This document shows, one piece after another, positions 27,223 through 36,555 of a stretch of DNA of 64,000 nt (its first letter is position 1; each line of letters begins with the position of its first letter). Below the pieces are notes generated by a model. The model made no database searches. It was not told where the DNA came from and was given only the letters and a program-made list of their open reading frames with translations. Origin of the DNA: Synechococcus sp. PCC 6312 (GTDB lineage: Bacteria; Cyanobacteriota; Cyanobacteriia; Thermosynechococcales; Thermosynechococcaceae); assembly GCF_000316685.1 (NCBI RefSeq), contig NC_019680.1:2047501-2111500 (forward strand). The letters run 5' to 3'. The position numbers and the translations under genes are program-made.

Positions 27223-27762
27223 TATGATATTTACTCCCAAGAGCCTTGCCAGAGTCAGTATAACCTTCAACATATGTAATGCTCATAGCCTAAGTTACGC
27301 CCTCTCGATATTAATACTGACTGTGGAGATCATTATAAAGATTTACCACTGGCTTTAACGGACACAATTCACAAAAATTAAAGTCTCCATTTCCTTAGAA
27401 TGATCGCCTACTCAACAAGATTAAGTAAAAGTTAATTTTTGGTCATTATCCGAGGAGTTTCGGGACTTCATGGTATGCTTAGCATTAAATTGTTGGTTTA
27501 ACCACTTTGGAGTATTTTGAGGCAGGTTAAAATTGACTATATTCACTTATAAAGTGTTAACAATATTCATGATGTTTAACCTTGCCCTGCGGAGGCTTTT
27601 AGAATCTTAACAATTACTTGTTATTTATTTATATTCTTGGTTCTCATTACAAGCCGGATCATAAATTAATCGCAAGTTTATTGAGAAAACCTAAAGCTGT
27701 TCCCATTTTTCCAGAATCTAGATTTGACTTGTGACTGCACTCTTAAAAGGACGCTGTTCTCT
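27223..27762. other. Divergent regulatory spacer between exported-cupin and icfG operons
   Basis: About 540 bp, AT-rich, between two outward-facing operons. It holds a cluster of symmetric elements (27495-27586, described separately) and no gene that I could support. It must carry both promoters. Confidence 0.6.
27495..27586. promoter_or_regulatory. Operator-like cluster of GGTTAAA/TTTAACC elements
   Basis: GGTTTAACC at 27495-27503 is itself a palindrome apart from its central base. GGCAGGTTAAA (27521-27531) and TTTAACCTTGCC (27575-27586) form an inverted repeat with one base inserted. Inside the repeat lie CACTT/AAGTG and TGTTAACA dyads. The arrangement suggests a regulator binding site shared by both operons. 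Confidence 0.45.
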
Positions 27763-28326
27763 ATGGCCCGTACCAATTATTACGCCAATCTAAAAGCCAA
27801 TTACTCCCAACCCGGCCTGGTTCCCGATACCCAGAAAGCCGAACTGATTGCCGAGGGATTACGGATTGTTGGCCTGAAAGAAGCTACCTTGCCCACCATT
27901 GGCCCTGACTACACCCTGGAGCAAATTGAGCAGGAAAACAAAGACTGGTGGCCAACCCACTGTGAAGCCCTGCGCCAAGGCCGGGGAGATATTTTAACCG
28001 GCGAATACCGGGATGATCTCGTTTATTTCTGTCAGGATGGCCCCTACTCTGGCCTGGAGCAACAAAAAGAGCGGGAACAACATTGGTGGGCCCTAATTGC
28101 ACAGCCGGGCGTGACCATGGTTTGGCCAATTGTCATGTTTTGGGGTGAGCACACCTTTTTTGAATGGAAATGTATTGATGATGTCACCCATGAAACCATT
28201 GCTAAGGGGAATGTCACCTGGGTTCGGCGCGGGCATCGGGGCGGCTGTTACTTAAAAACCGAACAACTCACCTTCTACAGGGATGTCTTTGCGCCCGAAA
28301 GCTTGCTCAAATTAATCACGACCTAA
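27763..28326 (+). CDS. SnoaL/NTF2-like protein (slr1852-like), first gene of icfG-type operon
   Basis: A 187-residue protein starting at ATG 27763 after AAAAGG; the TTG at 27724 is less likely. The C-terminal half (MFWGEHTFFEWKCIDD, VTWVRRGHRGGC) has the strand pattern of NTF2-like barrels. By position and gene order it corresponds to slr1852 of the Synechocystis icfG cluster, as I recall that locus. No catalytic function is known. It is 23 bp before the CMD gene. Confidence 0.75.
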   Translation: MARTNYYANLKANYSQPGLVPDTQKAELIAEGLRIVGLKEATLPTIGPDYTLEQIEQENKDWWPTHCEALRQGRGDILTGEYRDDLVYFCQDGPYSGLEQQKEREQHWWALIAQPGVTMVWPIVMFWGEHTFFEWKCIDDVTHETIAKGNVTWVRRGHRGGCYLKTEQLTFYRDVFAPESLLKLITT

Positions 28327-28349
28327 AAATTTGCCAGGAGAATCAGTCC

Positions 28350-28691
28350 ATGAGTCCATTTGCCAATGCGGTGCTCGATGACCAGGCCCTGCAAGACGGG
28401 TTAAATAGTATCAATCCCAAGTTTGGTGACTTTTGTACCAGGGTGGCCGGCGAGGCCTGGGGATTGCCGCTGATTGATCAAAAAACCAAAGCCTTGATCA
28501 CCATTGCTGTGGATGTGGTCAACCAAGATCAAACCGGGCCGGGGAACCCCTTCAAAGCCCATGTGACGATGGCGATGCAGCAGGGAGCCACTCGGGAAGA
28601 AATCGAAGAACTCCTGCTGTTTATGTGTGTTTATGCTGGGTTTAATAAAGCGGCGGGCTGTTTTGGCACCCTAAAGGAAATGTTCGAGTAA
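28350..28691 (+). CDS. Carboxymuconolactone decarboxylase family protein (slr1853-like)
   Basis: A 113-residue all-helical CMD/AhpD-like protein. GEAWGLPLIDQKTKALITIAV and the HVTMAMQQGATREEIEELL helices are diagnostic. The redox CxxC of AhpD is absent (only C-V-Y-A), so it is probably decarboxylase- or scaffold-like and not a peroxidase. The SD AGGAG lies 10 nt before the ATG. It is followed by the DJ-1 gene after 36 bp. Confidence 0.88.
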   Translation: MSPFANAVLDDQALQDGLNSINPKFGDFCTRVAGEAWGLPLIDQKTKALITIAVDVVNQDQTGPGNPFKAHVTMAMQQGATREEIEELLLFMCVYAGFNKAAGCFGTLKEMFE

Positions 28692-28727
28692 TCCATTCAC
28701 CTCATAACGTTCTAAAAAAAGGCAACT

Positions 28728-29327
28728 ATGACCGCAACTAAGGGCAAAATCGGGGTTCTGATCGAAGAACATTTTGATGCCACCGAGTACAAATGGTTTA
28801 ACGAATATTTCCCCGCCCACGGCTATGAAGTGGAATATCTCAGCCATCTTTGGGGACAGCCGCAACTCACCTTTGGCTCTAACCCTGAAAATGATGTGAT
28901 TGAATTTCATGCCACCGTCACCACCGAAGTCAATGATGTTGAACCCAGCGACTACAAGGGGATCATTGCCATTGGGGCTTATGCCATGGATCGGTTGCGC
29001 TATCAGGTGAAGGTGAAAAAAGGCGGTAAAAATGAAGCGCCAGCGGTGGAGTTTCTCCGGAAAGCCATGGCCACTGAAGGGGTAAAACTGGGAACGATTT
29101 GCCATAGCCTCTGGTTATTTTGTGCCGATCCCGACTTGCTCAAAGACCGGAAAGTCACCTGCGCCCATAATATTGTCTGTGATGTCGAAAATGCCGGAGC
29201 CGATGTTGTGATCGAAAACGATGAAACCGTGGATCTCGTCATTGATGGCAACTTAATTACAGGCAAACATCCCGGCATGATTGAAGAATTTGTCAAAGTC
29301 TTTGTCGAGCAACTCGATGCCGCTTAG
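28728..29327 (+). CDS. DJ-1/PfpI family protein (slr1854-like)
   Basis: A 199-residue class I glutamine-amidotransferase-like fold. The nucleophile elbow cysteine is in GTICHSLWLF, with the family Glu near LIEEHFDATEY. Relatives act as glyoxalases, deglycases or chaperones under carbonyl stress. The neighbouring sugar epimerase and glycogen debranching genes would fit sugar damage control, but that is inference. Confidence 0.9.
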   Translation: MTATKGKIGVLIEEHFDATEYKWFNEYFPAHGYEVEYLSHLWGQPQLTFGSNPENDVIEFHATVTTEVNDVEPSDYKGIIAIGAYAMDRLRYQVKVKKGGKNEAPAVEFLRKAMATEGVKLGTICHSLWLFCADPDLLKDRKVTCAHNIVCDVENAGADVVIENDETVDLVIDGNLITGKHPGMIEEFVKVFVEQLDAA

Positions 29328-29358
29328 TCCCGCTTAGTCCTCCTTTGATTCCAACCCT

Positions 29359-31182
29359 ATGGCACCCCAAATTAACTTCCCCTTTTCCGACTTGATTGCG
29401 GGCTATGTAACCAGCTACGACACCGAAACCGACATTTTTGGCCTGAAAACCTCTGATGGCCGGGAATTTCCGGTCAAACTGAGTCCAATGGCCTATGCCA
29501 AGGTGATTCAAAACTTTGATGAAGGCTATCCCGATGCCACGAGTACGATGCGGGCCTGGTTAACACCGGGACGGTTTCTCTTTGTCTATGGGGTGTTTTA
29601 TCCCGATACCGATGTTTTTGATGCCAAGCAAGTCGTCTTTGCCGGTAAAAAAGAAGATGATTATGTCTTTGAAAAGCAGGACTGGTGGATTCAGCAGATC
29701 AACGCCCTCGGTAAGTTCTACGTCAAGGCCCAATTTGGCCAAGAGGAAATTGATTACCGCAACTATCGGACGGATTTGTCAGTGAGCGGGGAACGCTCCT
29801 CAGTCAAATTTCGCCAAGAAACCGATACTATTTCCCGTCTGGTTTACGGCTTTGCCACGGCTTTTATGATGACCGGGGATGAAGTGTTCCTAGAAGCAGC
29901 AGAAAAAGGCACCGAATATCTCCGGGATCATATGCGCTTTGTGGACCGGGATGAGGACATTATTTACTGGTATCACGGCATTGATGTCCAAGGGGAAAAA
30001 GAACTCAAAATCTTTGCCTCTGAGTTTGGCGACGATTACGATGCGATTCCGGCCTACGAACAGATCTATGCCTTAGCCGGGCCAATCCAAACCTATCGCT
30101 GCACTGGAGACCCCCGGATTCTGTCGGATGCCGAACAAACCATCAAGCTGTTTGATAAGTTCTTTCTCGACCAGTCTGAATACGGTGGCTATTTCTCCCA
30201 CATTGACCCCTTGATGTTGGATCCTCGCAGTGACTCCCTCGGTCGCAACAAAGCTCGGAAAAACTGGAACTCCGTTGGGGATCATGCACCGGCCTATTTG
30301 ATCAATCTTTGGTTGGCTACGGGTGAGCAGAAATACGCCGATATGTTGGAGTACACCTTCGACACGATTGAAAAGTATTTTCCCGACTATGAAAACAGTC
30401 CCTTTGTTCAAGAGCGGTTCTATGAAGACTGGTCCCACGATACAACCTGGGGCTGGCAGCAAAATCGGGCAGTGGTGGGCCATAACCTAAAAATTGCTTG
30501 GAACCTGATGCGGATGCAGAGCCTCAAACCTAAGGAACAGTATGTGGGCCTGGCTCAGAAAATTGCGGATCTGATGCCCTCGGTGGGAAGTGATCAACAA
30601 CGGGGCGGCTGGTCAGATACGGTCGAGCGGTTACTCACCAATAATAGTAAATTCCATCAGTTTGTCTGGCATGATCGCAAGGCCTGGTGGCAACAGGAAC
30701 AAGCCATTCTCGCCTATTTGATTTTGGGGGGTATCCTTGAGCATGATGATTATCACCGTCTAGGTCGAGAAGCTGCGGCCTTCTATAACGCCTGGTTCTT
30801 AGACTTGGAGGATGGCGGTGTTTACTTTAATGTCCTAGCTAATGGGATTTCCTATCTGGCTAGGGGGAATGAGCGGGCCAAGGGCAGCCACTCCATGAGC
30901 GGCTATCACTCCTTTGAACTCTGTTATTTGGCGGCGGTTTATACCAACTTCCTGATCACCAAGCACCCAATGGACTTTTACTTTAAGCCCCTACCCAATG
31001 GCTTCCCAGATCGGATTTTGCGCGTTTCACCGGATATTTTGCCACCGGGATCGATCTTGCTTGAGTCTGTGGAAATTGACGGCAAAGCCTACACTGATTT
31101 TGATTCCCAGGCCCTGACGGTGAAATTGCCCGAGACAAAAGAACGGGTCAAGGTGAAAGTTCGTTTAGCCCCCAAGTCCTGA
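29359..31182 (+). CDS. AGE-family epimerase/isomerase (slr1855-like)
   Basis: A 607-residue protein with an alpha6/alpha6 barrel like N-acylglucosamine 2-epimerase. The barrel spans about residues 130-530, with KFRQETDTISRLVYGFA, GDHAPAYLINLWLATGE, and HNLKIAWNLMRMQ. The last segments include KGSHSMSGYHSFELCYLA. It is longer than the usual 400 residues because of an N-terminal beta-rich domain of about 110 residues and a C-terminal strand-rich tail. The sugar is unknown. It ends 4 bp before the STAS gene, so it is tightly coupled. Confidence 0.85.
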   Translation: MAPQINFPFSDLIAGYVTSYDTETDIFGLKTSDGREFPVKLSPMAYAKVIQNFDEGYPDATSTMRAWLTPGRFLFVYGVFYPDTDVFDAKQVVFAGKKEDDYVFEKQDWWIQQINALGKFYVKAQFGQEEIDYRNYRTDLSVSGERSSVKFRQETDTISRLVYGFATAFMMTGDEVFLEAAEKGTEYLRDHMRFVDRDEDIIYWYHGIDVQGEKELKIFASEFGDDYDAIPAYEQIYALAGPIQTYRCTGDPRILSDAEQTIKLFDKFFLDQSEYGGYFSHIDPLMLDPRSDSLGRNKARKNWNSVGDHAPAYLINLWLATGEQKYADMLEYTFDTIEKYFPDYENSPFVQERFYEDWSHDTTWGWQQNRAVVGHNLKIAWNLMRMQSLKPKEQYVGLAQKIADLMPSVGSDQQRGGWSDTVERLLTNNSKFHQFVWHDRKAWWQQEQAILAYLILGGILEHDDYHRLGREAAAFYNAWFLDLEDGGVYFNVLANGISYLARGNERAKGSHSMSGYHSFELCYLAAVYTNFLITKHPMDFYFKPLPNGFPDRILRVSPDILPPGSILLESVEIDGKAYTDFDSQALTVKLPETKERVKVKVRLAPKS

Positions 31183-31186
31183 GTCT

Positions 31187-31516
31187 ATGAACATTGACAT
31201 CAAAGCCGAGGATGGATTTCAGTTAGTCACCCTAGAGGGGGAAGTGGATGCCAATACTGCACCCCAAGTCCACCAGGCCATCATGCCCCTCGCTGTACCG
31301 GATACCAAAATCATCTTGGATATGACCGAGGTTCCCTATATGTCCAGTGCCGGGTTACGGTTACTCCTGTTTCTCTATCGTCAAACCACAGCCAATTCAG
31401 CCCAACTCGTCTTGGTCGGCCTCTCTGAGGAACTGATTGATACCATGTCTGTCACAGGATTTTTGGAGTTTTTTACGATTCGCGACACCCTAGACGCAGG
31501 CAAGGCGGCCTTGTAA
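31187..31516 (+). CDS. STAS anti-sigma factor antagonist (slr1856-like)
   Basis: A 109-residue STAS protein. The phosphoacceptor region is VPYMSSAGLRLLLFL, where a Ser is expected to be phosphorylated by the HATPase kinase and dephosphorylated by the PP2C enzyme of the operon. In Synechocystis the equivalent Slr1856 is a substrate of the Slr1861 kinase and IcfG (recalled). It sits 3 bp before glgX. Confidence 0.93.
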   Translation: MNIDIKAEDGFQLVTLEGEVDANTAPQVHQAIMPLAVPDTKIILDMTEVPYMSSAGLRLLLFLYRQTTANSAQLVLVGLSEELIDTMSVTGFLEFFTIRDTLDAGKAAL

Positions 31517-31519
31517 ATC

Positions 31520-33649
31520 ATGTCCATTGAACGGATTGATATTCACCCTACCCATCAGATCAACGGCCGCAAACTCCGCTGTGGTCAACCCTTTCCCTTT
31601 GGGGCCATGCTCGTTCCCGGTGGGGTCAATTTTGCGATCTATTCCAGTCATGCCACGACCTGTACCTTAGTCCTCTTTAACAAAAAAGAACCTCAACCCT
31701 TTGCCGAGATACCCTTTCCTGAGGCCTTTCGGATTGGCAATGTCTTTTGCATGACCGTGTTTGACCTGGATTACGAAAATCTGGAATACGGCTATCGGAT
31801 GGATGGTCCCAATAATTTCCAGGCCGGGCATTGGTTTGATACGAGCAAAATTCTGTTAGATCCCTACGCCAAAATTGTCAGTGGTCGGGATGTCTGGGGT
31901 GTCCAACCAGATTGGAACGATATTTACCAACACCGGGGCCGAATTAGTTTTGATGACTTTGACTGGCAGGATGATCGTCCCTTAGATATTCCCCTCGAGG
32001 ACATGATCATCTATGAAATGCACGCCCGCGGCTTTACCAAAGATGAATCTTCCGGGATCAAAGAAAGTCATCGGGGTACCTTTGCTGGGATTCGGGACAA
32101 AATTCCCTACCTGCAAGAACTAGGTGTGAATACCATCGAGTTAATGCCAATCTTTGAGTTTGATGAGTTTGAAAACAGTCGGCGGCATCCCGAAACTGGC
32201 GAACTCCTGCTCAATTATTGGGGCTACAGCACGGTTAACTTTTTTGCGCCCAAGGCAGGCTATGCAGCTACTGGCAAATTTGGGATGCAAACCGATGAAC
32301 TCAAAACCCTGATCAAAGAACTCCACAAGGTGGGAATTGCCGTTATTTTAGACGTGGTTTTTAATCACACGGCTGAGGGGAATGAGCGCGGGCCCACGAT
32401 CTCGTTCCGGGGGATTGATAACAAAACCTATTACATGCTTACCCCAGAGGGATATTACTTTAACTTCAGCGGCACCGGCAACACCCTGAATTGTAATAAT
32501 CCAATTGTCCGGGGCATGGTGCTGGATTGTTTGCGCTACTGGACAGCAGAGTTTCATATCGATGGCTTTCGCTTTGATTTAGCTTCTATCTTGGGCCGCG
32601 ATCCCTGGGGTTTTCCGTTGGCCAATCCACCACTGCTGGAAACCTTAGCCTTTGATCCAATTTTGGCCCGCTCGAAACTAATTGCCGAGGCCTGGGATGC
32701 CGGGGGACTCTATCAAGTGGGATCTTTTCCTAATTACGGGCGTTGGGCGGAATGGAACGGTAAATATCGGGATTCGGTGCGTCAATTCATTAAAGGCGAT
32801 CTGGGCCTGGTCGGGGAAATGGCCCAACGGATACAGGGATCTCCGGATCTCTATCAAGCCGCTGGCCGTCCCCCTTCGACTTCGATTAATTTCATCACGG
32901 CCCACGATGGGTTTACCCTAGCTGATTTGGTTTCCTATAACGGTAAACATAATGAGGCCAATGGCGAACACAACAATGATGGAGCGAATGATAATTACAG
33001 TTGGAATTGCGGTATTGAAGGCCCCACGGATAATATTTATGTCCAGGCCCTGCGCCATAAACTAATGCGAAATGCGATGGCGATTCTGATGGTGAGTCAG
33101 GGTGTGCCGATGATCCTAATGGGGGATGAATTTGGTCGGACGCAATACGGAAATAACAACACCTATTGCCATGATTCCCCGTTGAATTGGTTGAACTGGA
33201 ACTTACTCGAAAAAGAAAAAGACTGGTTTCGCTTTGTTCAATGCTGTATTGCCTTTCGCCAGTCCCATCCAGTGTTACGAAACCCTGAACATTACCAAAA
33301 CCGTGACTATTTAGGGACAGGGTTGCCAGATATTAGTTGGCATGGAGTTAGGGCCTGGCATGCGGATTGGTCTAATGAAAGTCGGGTGCTGGCTTTTATG
33401 CTCTGTGGTCACCACGCCAAAGGGGGCAAAGTTAAAGATAATCAAATCTATGTGGCGATGAATATGCACCATGAAAGCCTCTGGTTTGAATTACCTGCCA
33501 CATCTGTGGGTAAAGCTTGGTATGTGTTTGCCAATACAGGTGCTCATCCACCTGAGGATATTCACTGGCCTGGGTCAGAACCGCGTTTAGACTCGCAATC
33601 TGGATTATTAGTTGGGGATCGGAGCCTAGTCATTTTATTGGCAAAATAA
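31520..33649 (+). CDS. glgX: Glycogen debranching enzyme GlgX (isoamylase type)
   Basis: A 709-residue GH13 enzyme that cleaves alpha-1,6 branches of phosphorylase-trimmed glycogen. An N-terminal CBM48 (about residues 15-130) precedes the barrel. The conserved regions are VVFNHTAEG, nucleophile GFRFDLAS, acid/base LIAEAWDAGG and transition-state Asp AHDGFTLADLV. Residues NDNYSWNCGIEG and MGDEFGRTQYGNNN are typical for GlgX. Placement between two STAS genes links glycogen breakdown to a sigma-factor partner switch, as in the icfG cluster (slr1857). Confidence 0.96.
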   Translation: MSIERIDIHPTHQINGRKLRCGQPFPFGAMLVPGGVNFAIYSSHATTCTLVLFNKKEPQPFAEIPFPEAFRIGNVFCMTVFDLDYENLEYGYRMDGPNNFQAGHWFDTSKILLDPYAKIVSGRDVWGVQPDWNDIYQHRGRISFDDFDWQDDRPLDIPLEDMIIYEMHARGFTKDESSGIKESHRGTFAGIRDKIPYLQELGVNTIELMPIFEFDEFENSRRHPETGELLLNYWGYSTVNFFAPKAGYAATGKFGMQTDELKTLIKELHKVGIAVILDVVFNHTAEGNERGPTISFRGIDNKTYYMLTPEGYYFNFSGTGNTLNCNNPIVRGMVLDCLRYWTAEFHIDGFRFDLASILGRDPWGFPLANPPLLETLAFDPILARSKLIAEAWDAGGLYQVGSFPNYGRWAEWNGKYRDSVRQFIKGDLGLVGEMAQRIQGSPDLYQAAGRPPSTSINFITAHDGFTLADLVSYNGKHNEANGEHNNDGANDNYSWNCGIEGPTDNIYVQALRHKLMRNAMAILMVSQGVPMILMGDEFGRTQYGNNNTYCHDSPLNWLNWNLLEKEKDWFRFVQCCIAFRQSHPVLRNPEHYQNRDYLGTGLPDISWHGVRAWHADWSNESRVLAFMLCGHHAKGGKVKDNQIYVAMNMHHESLWFELPATSVGKAWYVFANTGAHPPEDIHWPGSEPRLDSQSGLLVGDRSLVILLAK

Positions 33650-33675
33650 CTGCACACATATTATTGAGAGGAACT

Positions 33676-34002
33676 ATGGCATTTACAATTGCAGCAGAAG
33701 TTTTAGGGGACTTGGGTAAGGTTACATTGATCGGTGAGTTAGATGGCAGCACAGCGCCCCTATTCAAGGAGAAAATTGAAGAGATCGCCAAGGCAGAAAT
33801 TAAACGCTTAGTTTTACTGATGGCAGAACTGGAATATATGTCGAGTGCTGGGTTACGGGTTTTGATTTTTGCCAAACAAAAAATGGGCACTAGTGTCAAT
33901 ATCTATATTGTTGGGGCCCAAGAAATGGTGCAGGATACAATTGATCAAACAGGTTTGCACCAAAGCTTTTATTTAGTGGATACCTTTGACTTTGCTAGTT
34001 AA
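33676..34002 (+). CDS. STAS anti-sigma factor antagonist (slr1859-like)
   Basis: A 108-residue STAS protein starting at ATG 33676 with GAGAGGA just upstream. Phosphoacceptor region LEYMSSAGLRVLIFA. It is a close relative of the STAS protein at 31187, and the two MSSAGLR motifs are identical. It ends before a possible terminator, with icfG beginning 143 bp later. Confidence 0.92.
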   Translation: MAFTIAAEVLGDLGKVTLIGELDGSTAPLFKEKIEEIAKAEIKRLVLLMAELEYMSSAGLRVLIFAKQKMGTSVNIYIVGAQEMVQDTIDQTGLHQSFYLVDTFDFAS

Positions 34003-34010
34003 ATTAGGCC

Positions 34011-34033
34011 TAGGCATTCAATACCTATTTTTT
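34011..34033 (+). terminator. Possible intrinsic terminator between STAS and icfG
   Basis: TAGGCAT-TCA-ATACCTA makes a short stem with one mismatch and is followed by six T. The stem is weak, so it may only attenuate transcription into icfG. Confidence 0.4.
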
Positions 34034-34145
34034 GCTGCTTATTTAACTTTAGATGTCATATCTTTAGATTAATGAATAGCCGATACCTTCAACTGTCATT
34101 GAAATTAGCCCTTCAGCCAGGCCTGGATACTAGGGTTAATGGCCT

Positions 34146-36119
34146 ATGACTATTTCTCAAGATGCGAAGCCGATTAAAAGTCAAATTCAAACATTTCGGC
34201 AAGGCGTGCTTAAAAAATTAACCCAGATCAAGCACAACAACCCCATTGCCCGCTCAATTCAGTTACGAATTGTCTTTTTACTGCTCATTTGCCTCATTCC
34301 AGTGTCCTTAGGTGGAATTTATTGGCTTGATCTCTACACAGAGGAGCGGTTAATTAAGTTGGCTGAACTAGACCTCGTCAGTCGGGGCAAGTTACTGGCC
34401 GAACTGATGGGCAGACTCGATCGTGAGCGCCGCCTTGATACCGAGTTTTTAGCCTCTCATCCAGCCGTTATCCAGTTTAATCAAAAAGAATCTGGGGTTC
34501 TCCTCCAGCATTTTGCTCAGTTTCATCACTGGGAAGGGAATTTTAGCGTATTTAATATGCAAGGAAAGTTAATTGCCGAGAGTCCCAAAAATTCTTTCCA
34601 GGCTTTTGACAAGATTCCAACATGGCTTTCAGAATCTCAAGCTCGCGGCGGGCCTATGAACCGCCTGACAAGAAACACCACTATTGAAGACAGCAAAGAT
34701 TGCTTGATTATGCCAATAGTATCTCCAGAAAGCCAGAAACAAGTAGGAGTATTATTGGAGTGTATTCCGCTCAGTGCCATTTCAAGGTTTGTTAATGATA
34801 TCGGTAAATCAATTGATGTTGATCGGATTATTTTTGTCAATTATCAGGGTTGGATTTATGCGGATACTGGCAACATCGCCTATAGTCAATTAGAAAATCG
34901 TCAGAATTTGCCAGCAGAAAAACGAGTTCTGTCTGGGGAACAGCGCGTCACCTATACTGACGGAAAGTTTATCTTTACAATGCCGATTAAATATCGAAAT
35001 AATCGAACATGGGGATTGATTTTAATTAATACTGAAGAAACAATTCAGTCAGCCATTGCCGATGTTAATCGGGTGGGTTTAATTCTAGTGGCCTTCATTG
35101 GGATCATTGTTGCCTATAGTTCCTGGAAGATTATTCATCATAGCACCGTCCCGATTACTGCTCTAACCCAGGCCACCAGCGCGATTGCCGATGGAAATTT
35201 GGACTATGTGATTGATATTCACCGCCAAGACGAGATTGGGACATTGGCGCAAAGCTTTATGAATATGCAGTCCCGACTTAAAAATCTGATTGATCAAGAG
35301 GTTAAAGATGCTGTTTACCGCTTGGAATTAGAAAAAGGACGGCAAATTCAGCAAGATTTTCTCCCCGAGCATCTACCGGAAGCAGCGGGTTGGGATATTG
35401 CGGGTTTATTTGAACCAGCCCGCTCTGTGTCTGGAGATTTTTACGATGCGTTTACGTTAGATGACAATTACCTTGGCCTGGTGATTGGCGATGTTTGCGA
35501 TAAAGGTGTCGGTGCAGCGATGTTTATGGGCCTCTTTCGGAGCCTCTTGCGGGTCTTCTCTGGGGCGGGGATGTCATCAGAAATTTACATTGATAATCGA
35601 GGCTTAAATGATGATCCTACAGATATTTTGGACGGAATGGATCCGCTCGTGCATCAGTTTCTCAAGGCAGTTTACTTAACTAATGACTACATTACAACTG
35701 AACATTCCAGCATGGCGATGTTTGCGACCCTATTTTTCGGCGTTCTTGATATTAAAACTGGAACGTTAACCTACATCAATGCTGGCCATGAGCCAGTTTA
35801 TGTCCTCAACCAGGCCGGCATTAAACACCAACTAAAGTCCTCGGGGCCAGCAGTGGGGATGATGCCGAAATCTACGTTCCCCAGCCATCACATTAATCTT
35901 GAGTTAGGTGATCTTTTAGTGGGTTATACCGATGGTGTGACGGATGCCCGTTGCCCCAATGGGAAGTTTTTTGGGCGTAAGCGACTTGAACAATTACTCA
36001 TTCAGCATTATGAGGATCATGTCAATATTCTTGAATGTGTGCGCTCAGAGTTGTTAGACCATATTGCTGATGCAGTTCAGTTCGATGATATTACGATGTT
36101 GGTAGTTTATCGGAATTAA
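34146..36119 (+). CDS. icfG: IcfG-like membrane PP2C (SpoIIE/RsbU) phosphatase
   Basis: A 657-residue sensor phosphatase. Two membrane helices (about residues 40-62 and 308-328) bracket an extracytoplasmic sensor. A HAMP domain follows (VPITALTQATSAIADG to QSRL). The C-terminal PP2C domain has RSVSGDFYDAF, VIGDVCDKGVGAAMFM, GYTDGVTDARCPNG and the final FDDITMLVV, supplying the metal-binding Asp residues. It should dephosphorylate the two STAS proteins of this locus. In Synechocystis icfG (slr1860) is needed to balance inorganic carbon and glucose use. Confidence 0.93.
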   Translation: MTISQDAKPIKSQIQTFRQGVLKKLTQIKHNNPIARSIQLRIVFLLLICLIPVSLGGIYWLDLYTEERLIKLAELDLVSRGKLLAELMGRLDRERRLDTEFLASHPAVIQFNQKESGVLLQHFAQFHHWEGNFSVFNMQGKLIAESPKNSFQAFDKIPTWLSESQARGGPMNRLTRNTTIEDSKDCLIMPIVSPESQKQVGVLLECIPLSAISRFVNDIGKSIDVDRIIFVNYQGWIYADTGNIAYSQLENRQNLPAEKRVLSGEQRVTYTDGKFIFTMPIKYRNNRTWGLILINTEETIQSAIADVNRVGLILVAFIGIIVAYSSWKIIHHSTVPITALTQATSAIADGNLDYVIDIHRQDEIGTLAQSFMNMQSRLKNLIDQEVKDAVYRLELEKGRQIQQDFLPEHLPEAAGWDIAGLFEPARSVSGDFYDAFTLDDNYLGLVIGDVCDKGVGAAMFMGLFRSLLRVFSGAGMSSEIYIDNRGLNDDPTDILDGMDPLVHQFLKAVYLTNDYITTEHSSMAMFATLFFGVLDIKTGTLTYINAGHEPVYVLNQAGIKHQLKSSGPAVGMMPKSTFPSHHINLELGDLLVGYTDGVTDARCPNGKFFGRKRLEQLLIQHYEDHVNILECVRSELLDHIADAVQFDDITMLVVYRN

Positions 36120-36123
36120 TCCT

Positions 36124-36540
36124 ATGGAAACCCTGGTTTTGCCCGCCGAGTTAGACTCTTTGGAACCAATTGGTAAATATGTCCTGAATGTGGCCAAAGT
36201 TGCTGGACTTTCCCAAAAGAAAGCCTATCGCTTAAGGTTAGCAGTGGACGAGTTAGCGACAAACATTATTAACTATGGTTATGCGAATCAATCCTCCCCC
36301 GTTGGTCTGGAAGTCAGTGCTGAACTTGCGCCAACGTTTTTGAAAATTATTTTAATTGACTCTGGTCTGGCCTATGATCCACGGGAGCGTAACTTTGATG
36401 AATCTATTTTAGAAGAACCCATTGAAGAACGTCCTATTGGTGGTTTGGGCATTTTTCTAGCCCTACAAAATGTGGATGAATTCAGTTACCAGGTTCAGAG
36501 TGATAAGAACATTAGCTCCTTTTTAGTTCATATCGAATAG
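36124..36540 (+). CDS. RsbW/SpoIIAB-like anti-sigma serine kinase (slr1861-like)
   Basis: A 138-residue GHKL ATPase. N box AVDELATNIINYGY, G1 region LIDSGLAYDPRE, G2 region IGGLGIFLA. It phosphorylates STAS antagonists and binds a sigma factor in the partner-switch scheme. It lies 4 bp after icfG. No sigma factor gene is in the window, so the target must be elsewhere. Confidence 0.92.
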   Translation: METLVLPAELDSLEPIGKYVLNVAKVAGLSQKKAYRLRLAVDELATNIINYGYANQSSPVGLEVSAELAPTFLKIILIDSGLAYDPRERNFDESILEEPIEERPIGGLGIFLALQNVDEFSYQVQSDKNISSFLVHIE

Positions 36541-36555
36541 AAAACAAATCAAAAG

